From Pestalotiopsis fici W106-1 (lineage: Eukaryota; Ascomycota; Sordariomycetes; Amphisphaeriales; Sporocadaceae): DNA of 64,000 nucleotides. Every line of letters begins with the position of its first letter. Within the stretch, counting starts at the first letter, position 1. The notes beneath the pieces were generated by a model, which was not told the DNA's origin, did no database searches, and worked only from the letters and a program-made list of their open reading frames with translations. Both the position numbers and the translations under genes were made by a program. Shown piece by piece: positions 33,979 to 45,018 of the stretch. The DNA is taken from contig NW_006917104.1 in NCBI RefSeq assembly GCF_000516985.1, positions 186,001 to 250,000 of the forward strand. The letters run 5' to 3'.

Positions 33979-35140
33979 ATGCATCTTCCAGCGAGCCTCG
34001 TGTCCATGGCGGCCGTTGCCTGTGCAGTTTCCGTCAACCTCGATCGCCGTGCCACATTGCTGAATGTGAAGCTAGAAATGACAGGCAACACGGCCGTCAA
34101 GGCCATTATTGCAAACAATGGAGCGGATGACCTCAAGATCTTCAAGACTGGAACACTGTTGGAGGATATTGCGACAGAGAAGATCAATGTCTTCCAGGCC
34201 GGTAAGATTGCCAAACAGAAAGAGCAGACCGCGGATACTAGATACTGACAGATAAACCCAGACTCCAAAGTCGCCTTCGAGGGCATCCGCCTTCGTGTCT
34301 CCACCGCAAGTCTGGAGGAAGATGCATTCCAGACAATTCGTGCTGGCGAGGTTGTCGAAAAAGAATTTGACATTGCGCACATGCACGATCTCAGCACCGG
34401 AGGAGCCTTTGACATTGTTGCCAATGGAGCCGTCTCTTATGCTCATGTAAATAGCACTGAGCTTTTGGGTACCGTTCCGCTGGATAGCAACACGCTATCA
34501 ATCCAAGTGGACGGGGCCGAGGCACAGGCTTCCAGAGCTGCCTTTATAGAGAGGCGCACAGTTGTGCAGTCGGACTGTACTAGCTCAAAGAAGACCGTCG
34601 TGACCACGGCCATCAGCAACTGCCGATCGTGGGCGACAAAGGCTCAATCAGCGGCCAACGCAGGCACCAAGCTGACCGAGTACTTCAAGAGCAGCTCCTC
34701 GTCCGTCATTTCCACAGTCTCGGGCGTCTTTAGCAAGATGGCGTCAGAGTGCGGAAGTACAACCTCTGGTATATCCAAGACATACTGCTCGGATGTCTAT
34801 GGTGCCTGTTCATCGGGTGTCCTAGCTTACACCCTGCCGTCGGGAAGCTACATTGCTTATTGTAACCTCTTCTTTACAGCCCTGTCGCCCGTCACTTCAA
34901 CTTGTCACGCCCAAGACCAGGCAGGAACGGTAGTCCACGAGACAACGCACCTTTCCCAGATCAAGGGTACCCAGGATTATGGAGTATATGGATACAGTGC
35001 TGTCCGCTCACTGTCAGCTTCACAGAACCTGAACCACGCCGATACATATGCTCTCTATGCTCAAGGTAAGTACACGACATCCAACAGCAGAGTCCTTTTC
35101 GCTGACCCATGACAATATAGCGGTCGTGCTGAATTGTTAA
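33979..35140 (+). CDS. Secreted deuterolysin-type metalloprotease (M35)
   Basis: Exons 33979-34201, 34262-35065 and 35121-35140 encode 348 residues. A signal peptide (LPASLVSMAAVACAVS) is followed by a propeptide of about 150 residues ending near the basic ERR, and a Cys-containing mature domain starting close to TVVQSDC. The zinc site is HETTH (300-304), with D313 in GTQDYGVYGY as third ligand; the family motif is GTxDxxYG, and one extra residue appears before YG here. The last exon encodes only AVVLNC plus stop, completing the usual C-terminal Cys. These aspzincins degrade basic proteins outside the cell. The gene sits within a possible catabolic group but has no obvious link to it. Confidence 0.92.
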
Positions 35141-35855
35141 ATGATATTTGCGACTTGGTGAATGTGCAGCATTTGTTGTTCATGTGGGAGGGACGGCAGT
35201 TTGAGGATCCAAGCGCATACTAAACAATGATCTAACCCAAGTTGAAGGCGGCGCGTATTATGCTGGTATTGGGCTGTGCCTGAATTACTACTAGGTATAG
35301 TATTATGCACATGCTGCGAAACTAGTTGCTCACCGTCTCATGAATATCAGCCAGTTGACTTCCGCACTGCTCGGTTTTCCGTGATCTCCGGTATTTTCTG
35401 TTTCCCATTGGCGTAAAACTCATAGAATGATGACGTGACATTGAGCATCCACCCGTTTCGGCACCGGTATCCGCACGTCTGACCCCCCACAACAACAAGT
35501 GAATCGGTACGAGACATGCTGGGATCCGCAACGTACACATCAGGTCTTGCAGTATACTCCTCGCTTACCCAGGGGCCATAAGCGCGGGGTAGTTATACTA
35601 TGTCATGCTCGTGAGCTCGGAAGCCGAACCCTACTCGGCGCTGAGAATCGGATAACAATTGGAGAGTGATGGAAAGTCTGACATCATGGTACAAAGATGG
35701 TCATGATTGTAAATTTGGAGCTGTTCGCTTCGAGTCGTACCGCAGTACAAGAAAGTTGATGGGTGTCGGCAGCATAGTTTTGAGCACTTCACGTGATTCT
35801 ATTTCAGCGTCGTATGAAACATCTTCTATACTGTATCTAATTATAATCTCCTATA
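35141..35855. other. Intergenic spacer
   Basis: 715 nt between the M35 and MmgE/PrpD genes. Overlapping open frames near 35322-35540 (-) have no recognisable motif. The last 100 nt are A/T-rich, as expected for a promoter. Confidence 0.4.
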
Positions 35856-37214
35856 ATGGCAACATTGGCGCTAGCCTCTTGGGCAACGAACCTGACATAT
35901 AGCGACCTCACTACTTCAGTGGTAGACTCAGCCGTGAAAAGCATATACAATTGGGCTGGTTGTGCAATTGGCGGGTACGGCCAGGACGCACCTAGCATCG
36001 CACAGGCAACCACACAAGCCTTCTTCGGCGGACCGCCGACGTCTAGTATTCTTGGCTCAAACGGGTCCATTGGAGATACATATGCGGATGCCCAGTTGGC
36101 GGCGCTGATTAATGGCATTGCGTCTCACATTGACGACTATGATGACACGCATCTCGAGACGATTATACATCCTACCGGGGTGGTAGCCAGCGCCCTTTTG
36201 GCAGTGGCAGAGTGGCAGGGCCCCGTCACGGGCGAGGACTTTATCACTGCTCTTGTCGCCGGCATCGAGGCGGAATGCAAATTGGGACTGAGCGTCTATC
36301 CACAGCATTACGACATTGGCTGGCACATTACCAGCACGACAGGATCGATAGGGGCCGCGGTCGCAGTCGGAAAGCTCATTGGCCTCAACACGACGCAGAT
36401 GCAAAACGCGATTGGCGTTGCCTCGACCCAAGTTGTCGGCATGCAAGTCTTCTTTGGCTCCATGACCAAGTCTTTCCACGTCGGGCGCGCTACCCAAGGC
36501 GGAATGCTGGGGGCCCTTCTCGCGAAGAATGGATATACGAGTTCTCTCGAAGCCCTCGAGGCCGAGTACGGTTGGCTGCACGTCGTGAGCACTAGGGAGA
36601 ATGCCACAGCGTACTTTGATCAGCTCGGCAAGGTCTGGGAAATTGAAAAGAATACATTCAAGCCCTTCCCTTGCGGCATTGTCATGCATCCGACCATTGA
36701 CGGCGCTATCCAAATCCACAACGAGTCGGCGAGCCAGGGCAAATCTGTTTCTTCCATCAAGAGCATCAACCTAGTGGTAAACTCTCAAGTTCTGGTCTTG
36801 ACTGGGAAAACCGCGCCGACGACGGGCTTGGAGGGCAAATTTAGTATTTACCATGCAGCGGCCGTCGGGCTCCTCTACGGAGAAGCGACACCCAGCCAAT
36901 TCACTGACGAGGTTGTCAACAATGCCACGGTCGTGGCCATGCGACAAAAGGTCAACGTTACCACCAATGACGCCGAATACAACACTGCCCAAGCTCTGGT
37001 GACTGTCGAGTTTGACGACGGGAGCACTGTCGAGAAAAACATTGTGCACGCCATTGGCAGTCTCGAGAATCCAATGACAGAGGCTGATCTCAAAAAGAAA
37101 TTCATTGACCAAGTGACCAAGCAGATAGGGCCAGCCAGAGCAGAGAAGGCGTATGCAGCATTTACCAACATTGGAAATATGACGGATATAGGTGCACTAC
37201 GGACGCTCTATTAA
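35856..37214 (+). CDS. MmgE/PrpD family protein (dehydratase or decarboxylase type)
   Basis: One uninterrupted exon of 452 codons. The family includes 2-methylcitrate dehydratase (PrpD), cis-aconitate decarboxylase (CadA/IRG1) and many uncharacterised fungal lyases. Visible family features are the helical N-domain (YNWAGCAIGGYG), GIASHIDDYDDTHLETIIHP around H91 with an acidic cluster, GWHITSTTGSIGAA with H157, and SMTKSFHVGRATQGG with K205 and H208. By comparison with IRG1 these match active-site segments, so the protein should be catalytic. CadA-type specificity cannot be separated from other lyases by eye. There is no clear mitochondrial presequence. It closes the group containing the SDR, dienelactone hydrolase and organic-anion permease. 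Confidence 0.9.
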   Translation: MATLALASWATNLTYSDLTTSVVDSAVKSIYNWAGCAIGGYGQDAPSIAQATTQAFFGGPPTSSILGSNGSIGDTYADAQLAALINGIASHIDDYDDTHLETIIHPTGVVASALLAVAEWQGPVTGEDFITALVAGIEAECKLGLSVYPQHYDIGWHITSTTGSIGAAVAVGKLIGLNTTQMQNAIGVASTQVVGMQVFFGSMTKSFHVGRATQGGMLGALLAKNGYTSSLEALEAEYGWLHVVSTRENATAYFDQLGKVWEIEKNTFKPFPCGIVMHPTIDGAIQIHNESASQGKSVSSIKSINLVVNSQVLVLTGKTAPTTGLEGKFSIYHAAAVGLLYGEATPSQFTDEVVNNATVVAMRQKVNVTTNDAEYNTAQALVTVEFDDGSTVEKNIVHAIGSLENPMTEADLKKKFIDQVTKQIGPARAEKAYAAFTNIGNMTDIGALRTLY

Positions 37215-38251
37215 TAAGGGTCCGCCATGCTTCTAAAGAGCTAGTCCCCGACGCCAGGCGAGTGGTACTTTATGCCTTTTCGCCATGGTGGAGCGCAGAG
37301 GGTAGATAAGATATCGAACACGGGTCTTTTCAGATGGAAACAACCATGATTGCTTTAACCTCGAGACTTTGGCCATTATCCTGTCCCAGTGGTTGAGTTC
37401 TAATCCAGTGTCGAGCAGGTGACTAGAGCGGTGAGAGCAGATCTTGCTCGACTCATGCACACTACTTCCAAGGCAAGATAACCACAGCCTAGTCTTCGGG
37501 AGCCCAACATAAAGGCTCGGCAAGGCACTTTTCGTCGGTAGCATCGGATAGTCGATCGTTGCGTCAGATAGGTAGTTTTGAAAAAAGGTTCTATAGTATA
37601 CTTGCCACCTCGAGTACGCAGCTCTCACTCACAGACTTGGAGGTATTCTAATAATCAAAGATTTCACCTCAACTCAAGGAATGCGAACAATACTGAACGA
37701 CTAGTATAGGAGTATGTAATCACCAAGGACTATTAATCAGGAGACTAACCTCGACTGCCGAATGAGGCTGACAAAACATCTTGCGGGCTGCCGACCAATC
37801 TCTCTTTCACGGCGATAGCACAACGCATAAGTGGCCCACACGACGGCAGGGAAAAAGACTCGAGTCCTAAAGTCGGTAGAGCCGGAGTGCTTTTCCAGAA
37901 TCGTCCGTGTCCGCTGCGGAATCGCTGCCGCACCGGTGGAGCTCTAGGGGCAACCGAGGCAGAATGGAAGCCATGGGAATTTTCTTCAGCAAAAGGTAAA
38001 ACTGAATTACTAATGCAATAATGGCCCGCGTCATATGGAGACGCTCCTTTTCAGTGGAGGACCAATTTGTTTATAAAGGAGGGCGTAACGAAGCCTCCCA
38101 GAAGTTGAGATGGAGATATTGTTCTGCATTCAATTTCATCAGCGTTGCAATCGACCCACATACCACGTTTTTCTTCCTTGTAGGCACGTCAGCACCTTAA
38201 ATCCGCCAAGACATATCTGGTCAAACTAGGCTATTTCCTATATCCGGCAAG
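37215..38251. other. Intergenic, promoter of the MDR reductase
   Basis: 1.0 kb. The frame at 37233-37628 (-) has no recognisable domain. A CCAAT box at 38062-38066 and TATAAAG at 38072-38078 precede the MDR reductase gene. Confidence 0.45.
38062..38078 (+). promoter_or_regulatory. CCAAT plus TATA element of the MDR reductase
   Basis: CCAAT (38062-38066) is followed closely by TATAAAG (38072-38078), about 174 nt upstream of the ATG. The strong codon bias of the gene fits an active promoter. Confidence 0.4.
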
Positions 38252-39359
38252 ATGGTTCAGAACAAGACTCTCATCTTCAAGAAGACGCCCGTGGGCTACC
38301 CCGTCGCCGGCGAGCACTTGGTTGTCGAGGACCGCGGCTTCGATGCCGAGGCTCCAGCTCCCAGCGGTGGTATCACCGTCGAGGTCCTGTCGGCCTCGTT
38401 CGACCCGTACCTGCGTGGCCGCATGCGTGAGGCCCACATTGAGAGCTACATGCCCGCCTTTGAGATGAACGGCCCTGTCGTGAACAACGTCGCCGCCCGC
38501 GTGCTCAAGTCCGAGAACGCCGACTTCAAGGCCGGCGACCTGGTCATTGCCTTTGTGCCCATTGCCGAGTACGTTGTCATCCCCGAGCCCGCCAAGGTCT
38601 CGGTCAGGAAGATCCACAACCCCTACAACCTGGAGGTCGACTTGTTCCTGGGACCTCTGGGCATGCCCGGTCTGACTGCCTGGTCCGGTCTCTACAAGAT
38701 CGGCAAGCCCAAGAAGGGTGAGGTCATCTTCATTAGCTCCGCTGCTGGTGCCGTTGGTCAGGTTGTTGGCCAGATTGCCAAGCACGAGGGCCTCAAGGTC
38801 ATTGGCTCCGTCGGCAGCGAGGAGAAGCTCGACTTTATCATCAACGAGCTCGGCTTCGATGGTGGTTTCAACTACAAGAAGGAGAGCCCCTCTGCTGGCC
38901 TGAAGCGCCTGGCTCCCGAGGGCATCGATATTTACTTTGAGAACGTTGGTGGTGAGCACCTCGAGGCTGCTCTGGACTCGATCCACAAGGGTGGTCGTAT
39001 CCCTACTTGCGGCATGGTAAGTTATAACACTCTTGCAATCATTATGAAGAAATGTATTTACTAACATGAAACAGATTGGCGACTACAACACTCCTGTCGA
39101 GAAGAGATACGGCGTCAAGAACATGTTCCAGGTCGTTGCCAAGACCTTGGAGATGATTGGTTTCCTGGTCGGCAAGCCCGGCTACGGTGATGTGTACTTC
39201 CAGGAGCACCAGGAGAAGATGCAGAAGTGGCTGGCTGATGGCAGCTTCAAGCCCAAGCTGCACGTTACCCAGGGTATCGACAACGCCGCTCACGGTCTGA
39301 TTGGTATCTTCAAGGGTGAGAACTTTGGCAAGGCCGTCGTCAAGGTCAAGGACCTGTAA
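38252..39359 (+). CDS. NADP-dependent MDR reductase (leukotriene B4 dehydrogenase type)
   Basis: Zinc-independent medium-chain reductase, usually reducing the double bond of alkenals or related enones with NADPH in the cytosol. Exons 38252-39016 and 39075-39359 give 349 residues. MVQNKTLIFKKTPVGYPV begins directly with the catalytic-domain fold. SFDPYLRGRM and MPGLTAWSGLYKIG are hallmark segments, the cofactor loop is AAGAVGQVVGQIAK from residue 164, and IDIYFENVGGEHLEAAL is typical. No structural zinc cysteines are present. Third codon positions are almost all C or G, similar to the phosphate carrier, implying high expression. No metabolic partner is adjacent. Confidence 0.93.
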
Positions 39360-40149
39360 AAGACGCCATGAACATTTGTTCGCCACGACATACTATGAGC
39401 ATTGCATTGGGCCGGAGTTATTGCAGCATTTCAAAATTTAAAGAAATTGGTCTGATACCATTATAACCAACATTACTAGAGTTTTAAAGTAAATATGGAA
39501 ATATGATACAATACAATTATTGCATCCATAAGAATACAATGTCCCTACATGAAAATATGCAGTCGACGCGGACATGACCACTAGCAGTGAAATGGCCGTT
39601 TGCGGAAGTACCGGCGGCATTGCTGAGTTTCCTACATCCATCCTGATTTTATCTGCTTTGGCTCACATGCCAATGAGACAGATTTCTGTACACTATCTCA
39701 AAAAAACTTTGAACCTGCCTGGTTGTGCGGGTGATCGGCGTTGGAATGGCAAGCCAAGACCAGTTGACCTCAGTGGAAAAAAAAGAGCCACTGCACCGCC
39801 TCATTGGCCACATAGGCAATGACGTCACATGACCGTTGACGTGGAAGTCACAGCTAGCGTCAACTCAGTCCAAGCTCTCGGGAATTGTACCAGCTTTGAT
39901 TCACTGACTACCAATGATTCCCAAGCTTGTTTCTTCTTCCACGACGCCTTGTTTTATCATCACTTCAATTAGTGCAAGTTTACGTGTCTTTCAAGTCATT
40001 TGAGCTCCAAAATCTTCCAAACAACACTAGACAATATACCTACATATACAACTACCATTCAAGAGCTTGGCGTTTGCAAATACTCTTTCCACTCTTCTAC
40101 AGCAAACAGACTCTTGTAACTCTCCGCCTTTCATCAATCATCAGCGATA
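39360..40149. other. Intergenic spacer
   Basis: 790 nt: A/T-rich terminator side of the MDR reductase, then the upstream region of the small Cys-rich gene, with CT-rich tracts before its ATG. No gene seen. Confidence 0.4.
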
Positions 40150-40621
40150 ATGTCTCCCACTCAATCCGATACTTTTAACGTGGAGGCCGCCGCCCCTACT
40201 GGTGGTGAGATGCGCCAGTCACAAAACGCATCACCACAGTCACCAATGGAGGAGATCTCTCTCCAGCCCATGGCATCGCAACCAATGAGTAAGTTGTTCC
40301 TTTGCCAAAGTTCTGAAAGCAAACATCGTATTCCGTCGCCCCTATCACCGGCTTGGTAGAGCAAACCCGAGCTATCCGCATTGTCTCGGCAACTTCTTGG
40401 GGGGAGCCATGATGATGCCTGTGCTCTTTTTTTCCTCTTTGCGACAGCCGAAAGCTCGCAACGCCCGTACCCGACCTAGCTGACTCGGAACAATAGACCC
40501 AGAGGCCCCGCACGAGGAGTCGCAAATGGGACTCCGTGGCGGCGACCGCGGCGGTTGCTGTCCAGGCCGCTTCTGCTTCTGCATTCCCTGTCCTCTTCCG
40601 TGCGACTTTTGCATCATCTAG
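40150..40621 (+). CDS. Small protein with cysteine-rich C-terminal tail
   Basis: Two exons, 40150-40288 and 40497-40621, with a 208-nt intron (GTAAGT to AATAG), encode 87 residues. The first 60 are hydrophilic, rich in Gln, Ser, Pro and Glu, and probably disordered. The last 23 contain seven Cys with aromatic and Pro residues (GGCCPGRFCFCIPCPLPCDF, then CII). No signal peptide is present. Such a tail could be palmitoylated and attach the protein to membranes, or could bind metal. It is reminiscent of CYSTM-type stress proteins but not a clear member. I recognise no named family. The splice is supported because the second exon would otherwise be an unconnected Cys-rich frame. Confidence 0.65.
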
Positions 40622-41474
40622 GCCTTCTTGTATTTATGGCCTTGCTGGTCGAAAGCCATTCAATACCACAGCTGGCTCAATTGACTATGATATGGATGGC
40701 TGCGGCTTGGAAGGAGCCTCGTCGTCTTACTCATCTTCCAGGAAATGAATGAAAGACGGACTGGGTAGCGCACACGAGAAATGGTTTTTTTTTTTTGTTT
40801 TTGTTGAACCACTGTGATGGTTTATTAGGCGCAAACATGATTTCTAGTACAAGCGAATATACCTTGTTTCTGCTAATATGCTGCAACATCATGTTTGGTC
40901 AATGGGATCAGTTTATTGATTTCAATACCCGTGGCGTACGATTGTCCAAAGCATGATTACCAAGAATGAATCGCATCTGCTGATGAGTTTACGCCAAGCG
41001 TCAGCATCAAAGGGAGGGTAGGTTGACACAACAATTAACACGGGACGACGTTGTGAGCTTCAATATGAATGTATTCAGCCCTCCGTTGAAGCCTTAATTC
41101 TTGCGATGCTCAACAATAATGAAATTGCTAAAAGTGCCCTAGTGTCTTCCACCCAGTTTGCCCAAGCGTCGTTATCTAGTAACACATGCATTAGAGTTCC
41201 AAGCCCTTTGACATATTTTCTCCGACCATCCAGACTCTGGCCAAATGTTCCATATCCCCTTGTTTCGTATTGTCCATAGACACCAACAGTCGGTGTACTC
41301 CCATCAAATGCTAACCCTTTTTGAAGAGACCCAATCCAAAACACTACAACGCCCAACAGGAACTGAGATGCATCCGTTTATGTTGCTTCTCACCGCCGAT
41401 TTCATTAGTCGTAATTCGAGGGAAAATGTGATGGCTGAGCTGTGAGTATCAGATTGCCAAAACAGCATTCATTG
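40622..41474. other. Convergent intergenic region
   Basis: 853 nt between the 3' ends of the Cys-rich gene (+) and the large Zn2Cys6 gene (-). A 10-nt T tract lies near 40785. The frame at 41075-41356 (-, 93 codons) has no recognised domain. Confidence 0.4.
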
Positions 41475-44400
41475 CTATTGTCCCATGAAAGAACCTTCAT
41501 ACAAGTCGTTGATAATCTCGCTAGGCACCCAATTACCAAGCCAACTGGCCATGTCTGACGACTCGAAGCTGCCGAGAGCTGGTCCAAAATCCGTCTGGTT
41601 CTCAAACGTCATGAGATCCATTCCTTGACCTGTCGACTCGAGATAGGTAAATGTGCCCGTTGCCAAGCCGTTGTGCGTAAAGTGAGACGTTGCCATGTCT
41701 CCAGAATAGGCCGTGACCGATGTGTTGCTCGAGTTCACATTGGTTCCTCCATGCGACTGGGCCACCGTCAAGTCGGTCATTGTGCTGGTCGGCGATGCTC
41801 CTGTTGGAAAGTTAGACGCTTCGTATCCTGGAGATGGGTGCGATGACGGGGTATGAGGGTTTTGCGGGAGCATGCAGGCACGAGGCTGAGAAGGGGGGTC
41901 TATCTGAAAGCTGTTGATGGTGTCCGGAGTAGTCGGTGCGTGGGATGCTTTATCAGGGGGCATGGCATCAATTCGAGGCCACGATTTGCCTTGATTGGCT
42001 GCACCTGACGTACCTGACAATTGACGCGAAGAAGCTTGGGTCATGGAATGTCGCAGTGCCGACGTATTGGGCTGAGGGTATGCAGGAGGATACATTTGCG
42101 AAGTCTCGGGCAAACTCTGGCGGATTGGATCGTAAATCATGTTGCCAGGAGGAGTCGGCGCAGACTGGGGTGGCGGAGGGGCTGCTGTCTGGGCCGATGC
42201 TGAAGGAACGTTTGCCACCGGATTTGTGCTGTTTGGAGGGAACAAGAGGGTGAGACTAGGACCCGGTGTGTTGGTTGTCCCGGTCAAGGACCAGGCCAAG
42301 GGGGGAGCAACCGGCTGCGGCGTTGGTGAAGCGCACTGCTCAGCCTTTGCTGCCATGAGCCGTTGCAGAGAGCTTCCACGTCGAGGCAGCCTGGCGCTCT
42401 CGTATTCTTCACGCGTGTAAGTTTCACAATCCCATATGCCCTCGGATTTCTGGTCCAAGGCTGTTAGTATATATCGTACACCGCCCCAATAGGTATGCAT
42501 ATGCTGTAATGCCTTGTAACAGGCCTGATAGTTCTGATTTGCGGCTGACGCAAGCAAGAAATGCCGTGTCGAGGGACGAGCATCAGCCAAAGGCCCGTCT
42601 CTGCGATCCTGGAAACGCGGGGTGGCCCACGAACCACGATCGGGATGAGGAGACGGGGCTCGCGACACGGGCTGCGAGGCGTGCGTCTTCTCCGACTCGA
42701 CTAGAAAGGCGCATGCGGCTATATATATAGGCTGGGACGTGAAGGGATTGCCAATGAAACTTTTGGCGTCAATGAGGTTTGCAAATGCCAGTATATCAGC
42801 AATTGTCTTGGCACTAGACATGGATATCTCACGACTCTGAGATCCTAGTTCTCGACCCTGATCATACTGGATCAAGGGCGCCAGAAGTGCCGGTTGGTGC
42901 AGTACAATAATCATTGCATGGAACCAGAGATGAAGCAAGATGAAGCTTGTTCCTTGTGCTGTCTGAACGTATGCTTGAAAGTGCTCGGCGTTGAACTGTA
43001 AATTTGGATGCTGTCTCCGGTGCAACCTAGTGAGTTCATTCTCCAGGACAATAAGCTTGTTCATTCTTTCGTCGGTGAGATCACTCGGCTTGACAATCTC
43101 GTTGAGGACATCGGAAACTCTGCCATACAAGTGAATCATCTGGATGAGTGTCGGAAACGGGTCGGGGTGGGTAGTCCCCAGATTTGCAGAAATCGTGGGA
43201 AGATCAAGCTCAAAATCAACATCCCGAAGAGTGACTGGCCGACCAGTGCCCGACGATATGACCCTATCGAGCATAAAGACAGTCCAAAGAGTGTCCATTC
43301 TCTCTTGCTCCAACTCCCGCTGCTCTTGCAAGCTCAGGGTATCCTCGTCACTGGGTTTGTTCAAGCTGGCGCCGTGGTCATGATCATCTGTCTGGCGACT
43401 ATAGGCTCTCGTGTACCAGGCATCTTTCTCACCTTGATACTTGACGCCATCCTTCTTGTGCAGACCAAGGTCGACCGCCATGCGTATGGCTAGGCCGAGA
43501 TACATCCAAAGCGCACTATCCTGGTCAGCCCCGAAGCCCTCGTAAGCCATTAGCAGACACGCTTGCACAGCCGCCACAGAGGGGCAGGGGAAAGTGTCTA
43601 CGGTGGCTGCTTTTGCTCTCTGGGCAAACACATGACCATTGTCGGCTCTGAAAGACTTTTTGCCATTGGATCTGTTGAGAATCGGAGAATCCGAGAACCG
43701 AGCTGCGAGTGCGCACACTGCATCAACAAGAATAGGCTCAACTCTTTTCTCCTTGACCCATTGCGTAAACTTTTCTTCGCGCAAGAATGGGTAGTTGCAG
43801 CCTAGGTGAGAGAAGAAGACGCCGATCAAGTCGAGGATGAGCCGATGAACTGGACTGGAATCATGAGGATCGTAAACAGGAACATCGTCCAACTGGTCGT
43901 ACTCGTGCTCGGATTGTATTGACTTGATACTCGGAAATGAGACACCGGAGCCAGGAGAGGTGGCTGACATGGAGCTGCGTCTTCTATCGTGAACCTTGAC
44001 GACCATTTGCTTGAAGCCCGGGACGATTGCAGTAGGCCCAAAGTACCTGAAATACGGAACGCGATAGCTATCAGTGTGAGAGTGGTTGTGGTGCAATGTC
44101 GGCGACCGCACACTAGGGCTGCGTCCATCTTGGGTAGAGAATGATGAGTGTCGCGCATATGTTGTTGGCCTTCGTGGTAGCTTACCAGCTCCATGTCCAT
44201 GATGGGCAAGCGACTGCGACTCCTCCCAATCCACAGTCTCGGACTTGAGTCGCACGGAAGAATGCGTGGCGGGTTGCTGCTGTGCAGACTCGGACAACCG
44301 ACGTGATGAGGATGTGCTGTCTTCTGTGTCGCGACGACCGAGGCCGTTCCTTTGCTGTTTCCAATTGTCATGTCTGTGAAGACCGGGCAGCTCGTCATCC

Positions 44401-45018
44401 GAGTACTCTCCGTCTTGATGGTCAATCACGGCCACTTCGGAGCCGACGCTGCCCCCAGGGGCCGGGTCCTTCTTAAGTGGTTTCTCCGGGACATCGGAGT
44501 ATCCGAGACACTTATGGCCATTCTTGACGCACGTTGAACATTGAGGATGCTCGCCCGCACAACGTGTTTTTCGTCTTCGGCAAGTCAAACATCTAGTCAT
44601 GAGCAACCTGGTCAGCAGGATGCTATTGCGATAGCGAGGTCATGTAGAGTAGAATATCCACAAAACGTCAGTGCCCCTCTACCTGCGCGTCGGTGGGTCT
44701 GTAACTGCAGGAGCACTGACTGCCCAGCACGAGCTGGCCTGGCTACAGGCGGGAGGTGAAGGTTCCTTGAACATTAGAGGAAAAAAAAAAAAGTTGTCTC
44801 CAATTTCCGCGACAGCAGCAAAACAGTACTTGGCTGTATGCAAGGCAAGACACAGCAAAAACGTAGAGGACGCTGCTAAAGACCTTGAAATATCTTGAAA
44901 TTAAATCAACTTACGCCGCATTGATTCTCCTTCGCTTCTGTGGCGGTTGGCCCTGATTATTGACAAAGCGTATCGTTTTGGGTTGCAGTGGTGGTGCATC
45001 GTTTGGAACGGTCGCCAT
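41475..45018 (-). CDS. Large Zn2Cys6 transcription factor with fungal-specific TF domain
   Basis: Exons on the minus strand: 45018-44915 and 44592-41475, 1073 residues. Exon 1 supplies MATVPNDAPPLQPKTIRF and a basic KRRRINAA, and the junction completes the first Cys of the cluster: C36, C39, C46, C53, C56, C63 (spacing 2-6-6-2-6). A Ser/His-rich linker is followed by PYFRYFGPTAIVPGFKQMVV and a fungal-specific TF domain (LILDLIGVFFSHLGCNYPFL, LGLAIRMAVDLGLHK, DTLWTVFMLDRVISSGTGRP). The C-terminal 300 residues are Gln/Pro/Ser/Thr-rich, likely activation regions, ending GSFMGQ. It probably regulates many genes rather than a local cluster: no enzyme gene is adjacent and the upstream region is very long. 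Confidence 0.88.

Noticed and set aside
38231..39067. 278-codon open frame on the minus strand opposite the MDR reductase
   Set aside because: It mirrors a strongly codon-biased gene, which creates long antisense frames. It has no domain, and its peptide is low-complexity.
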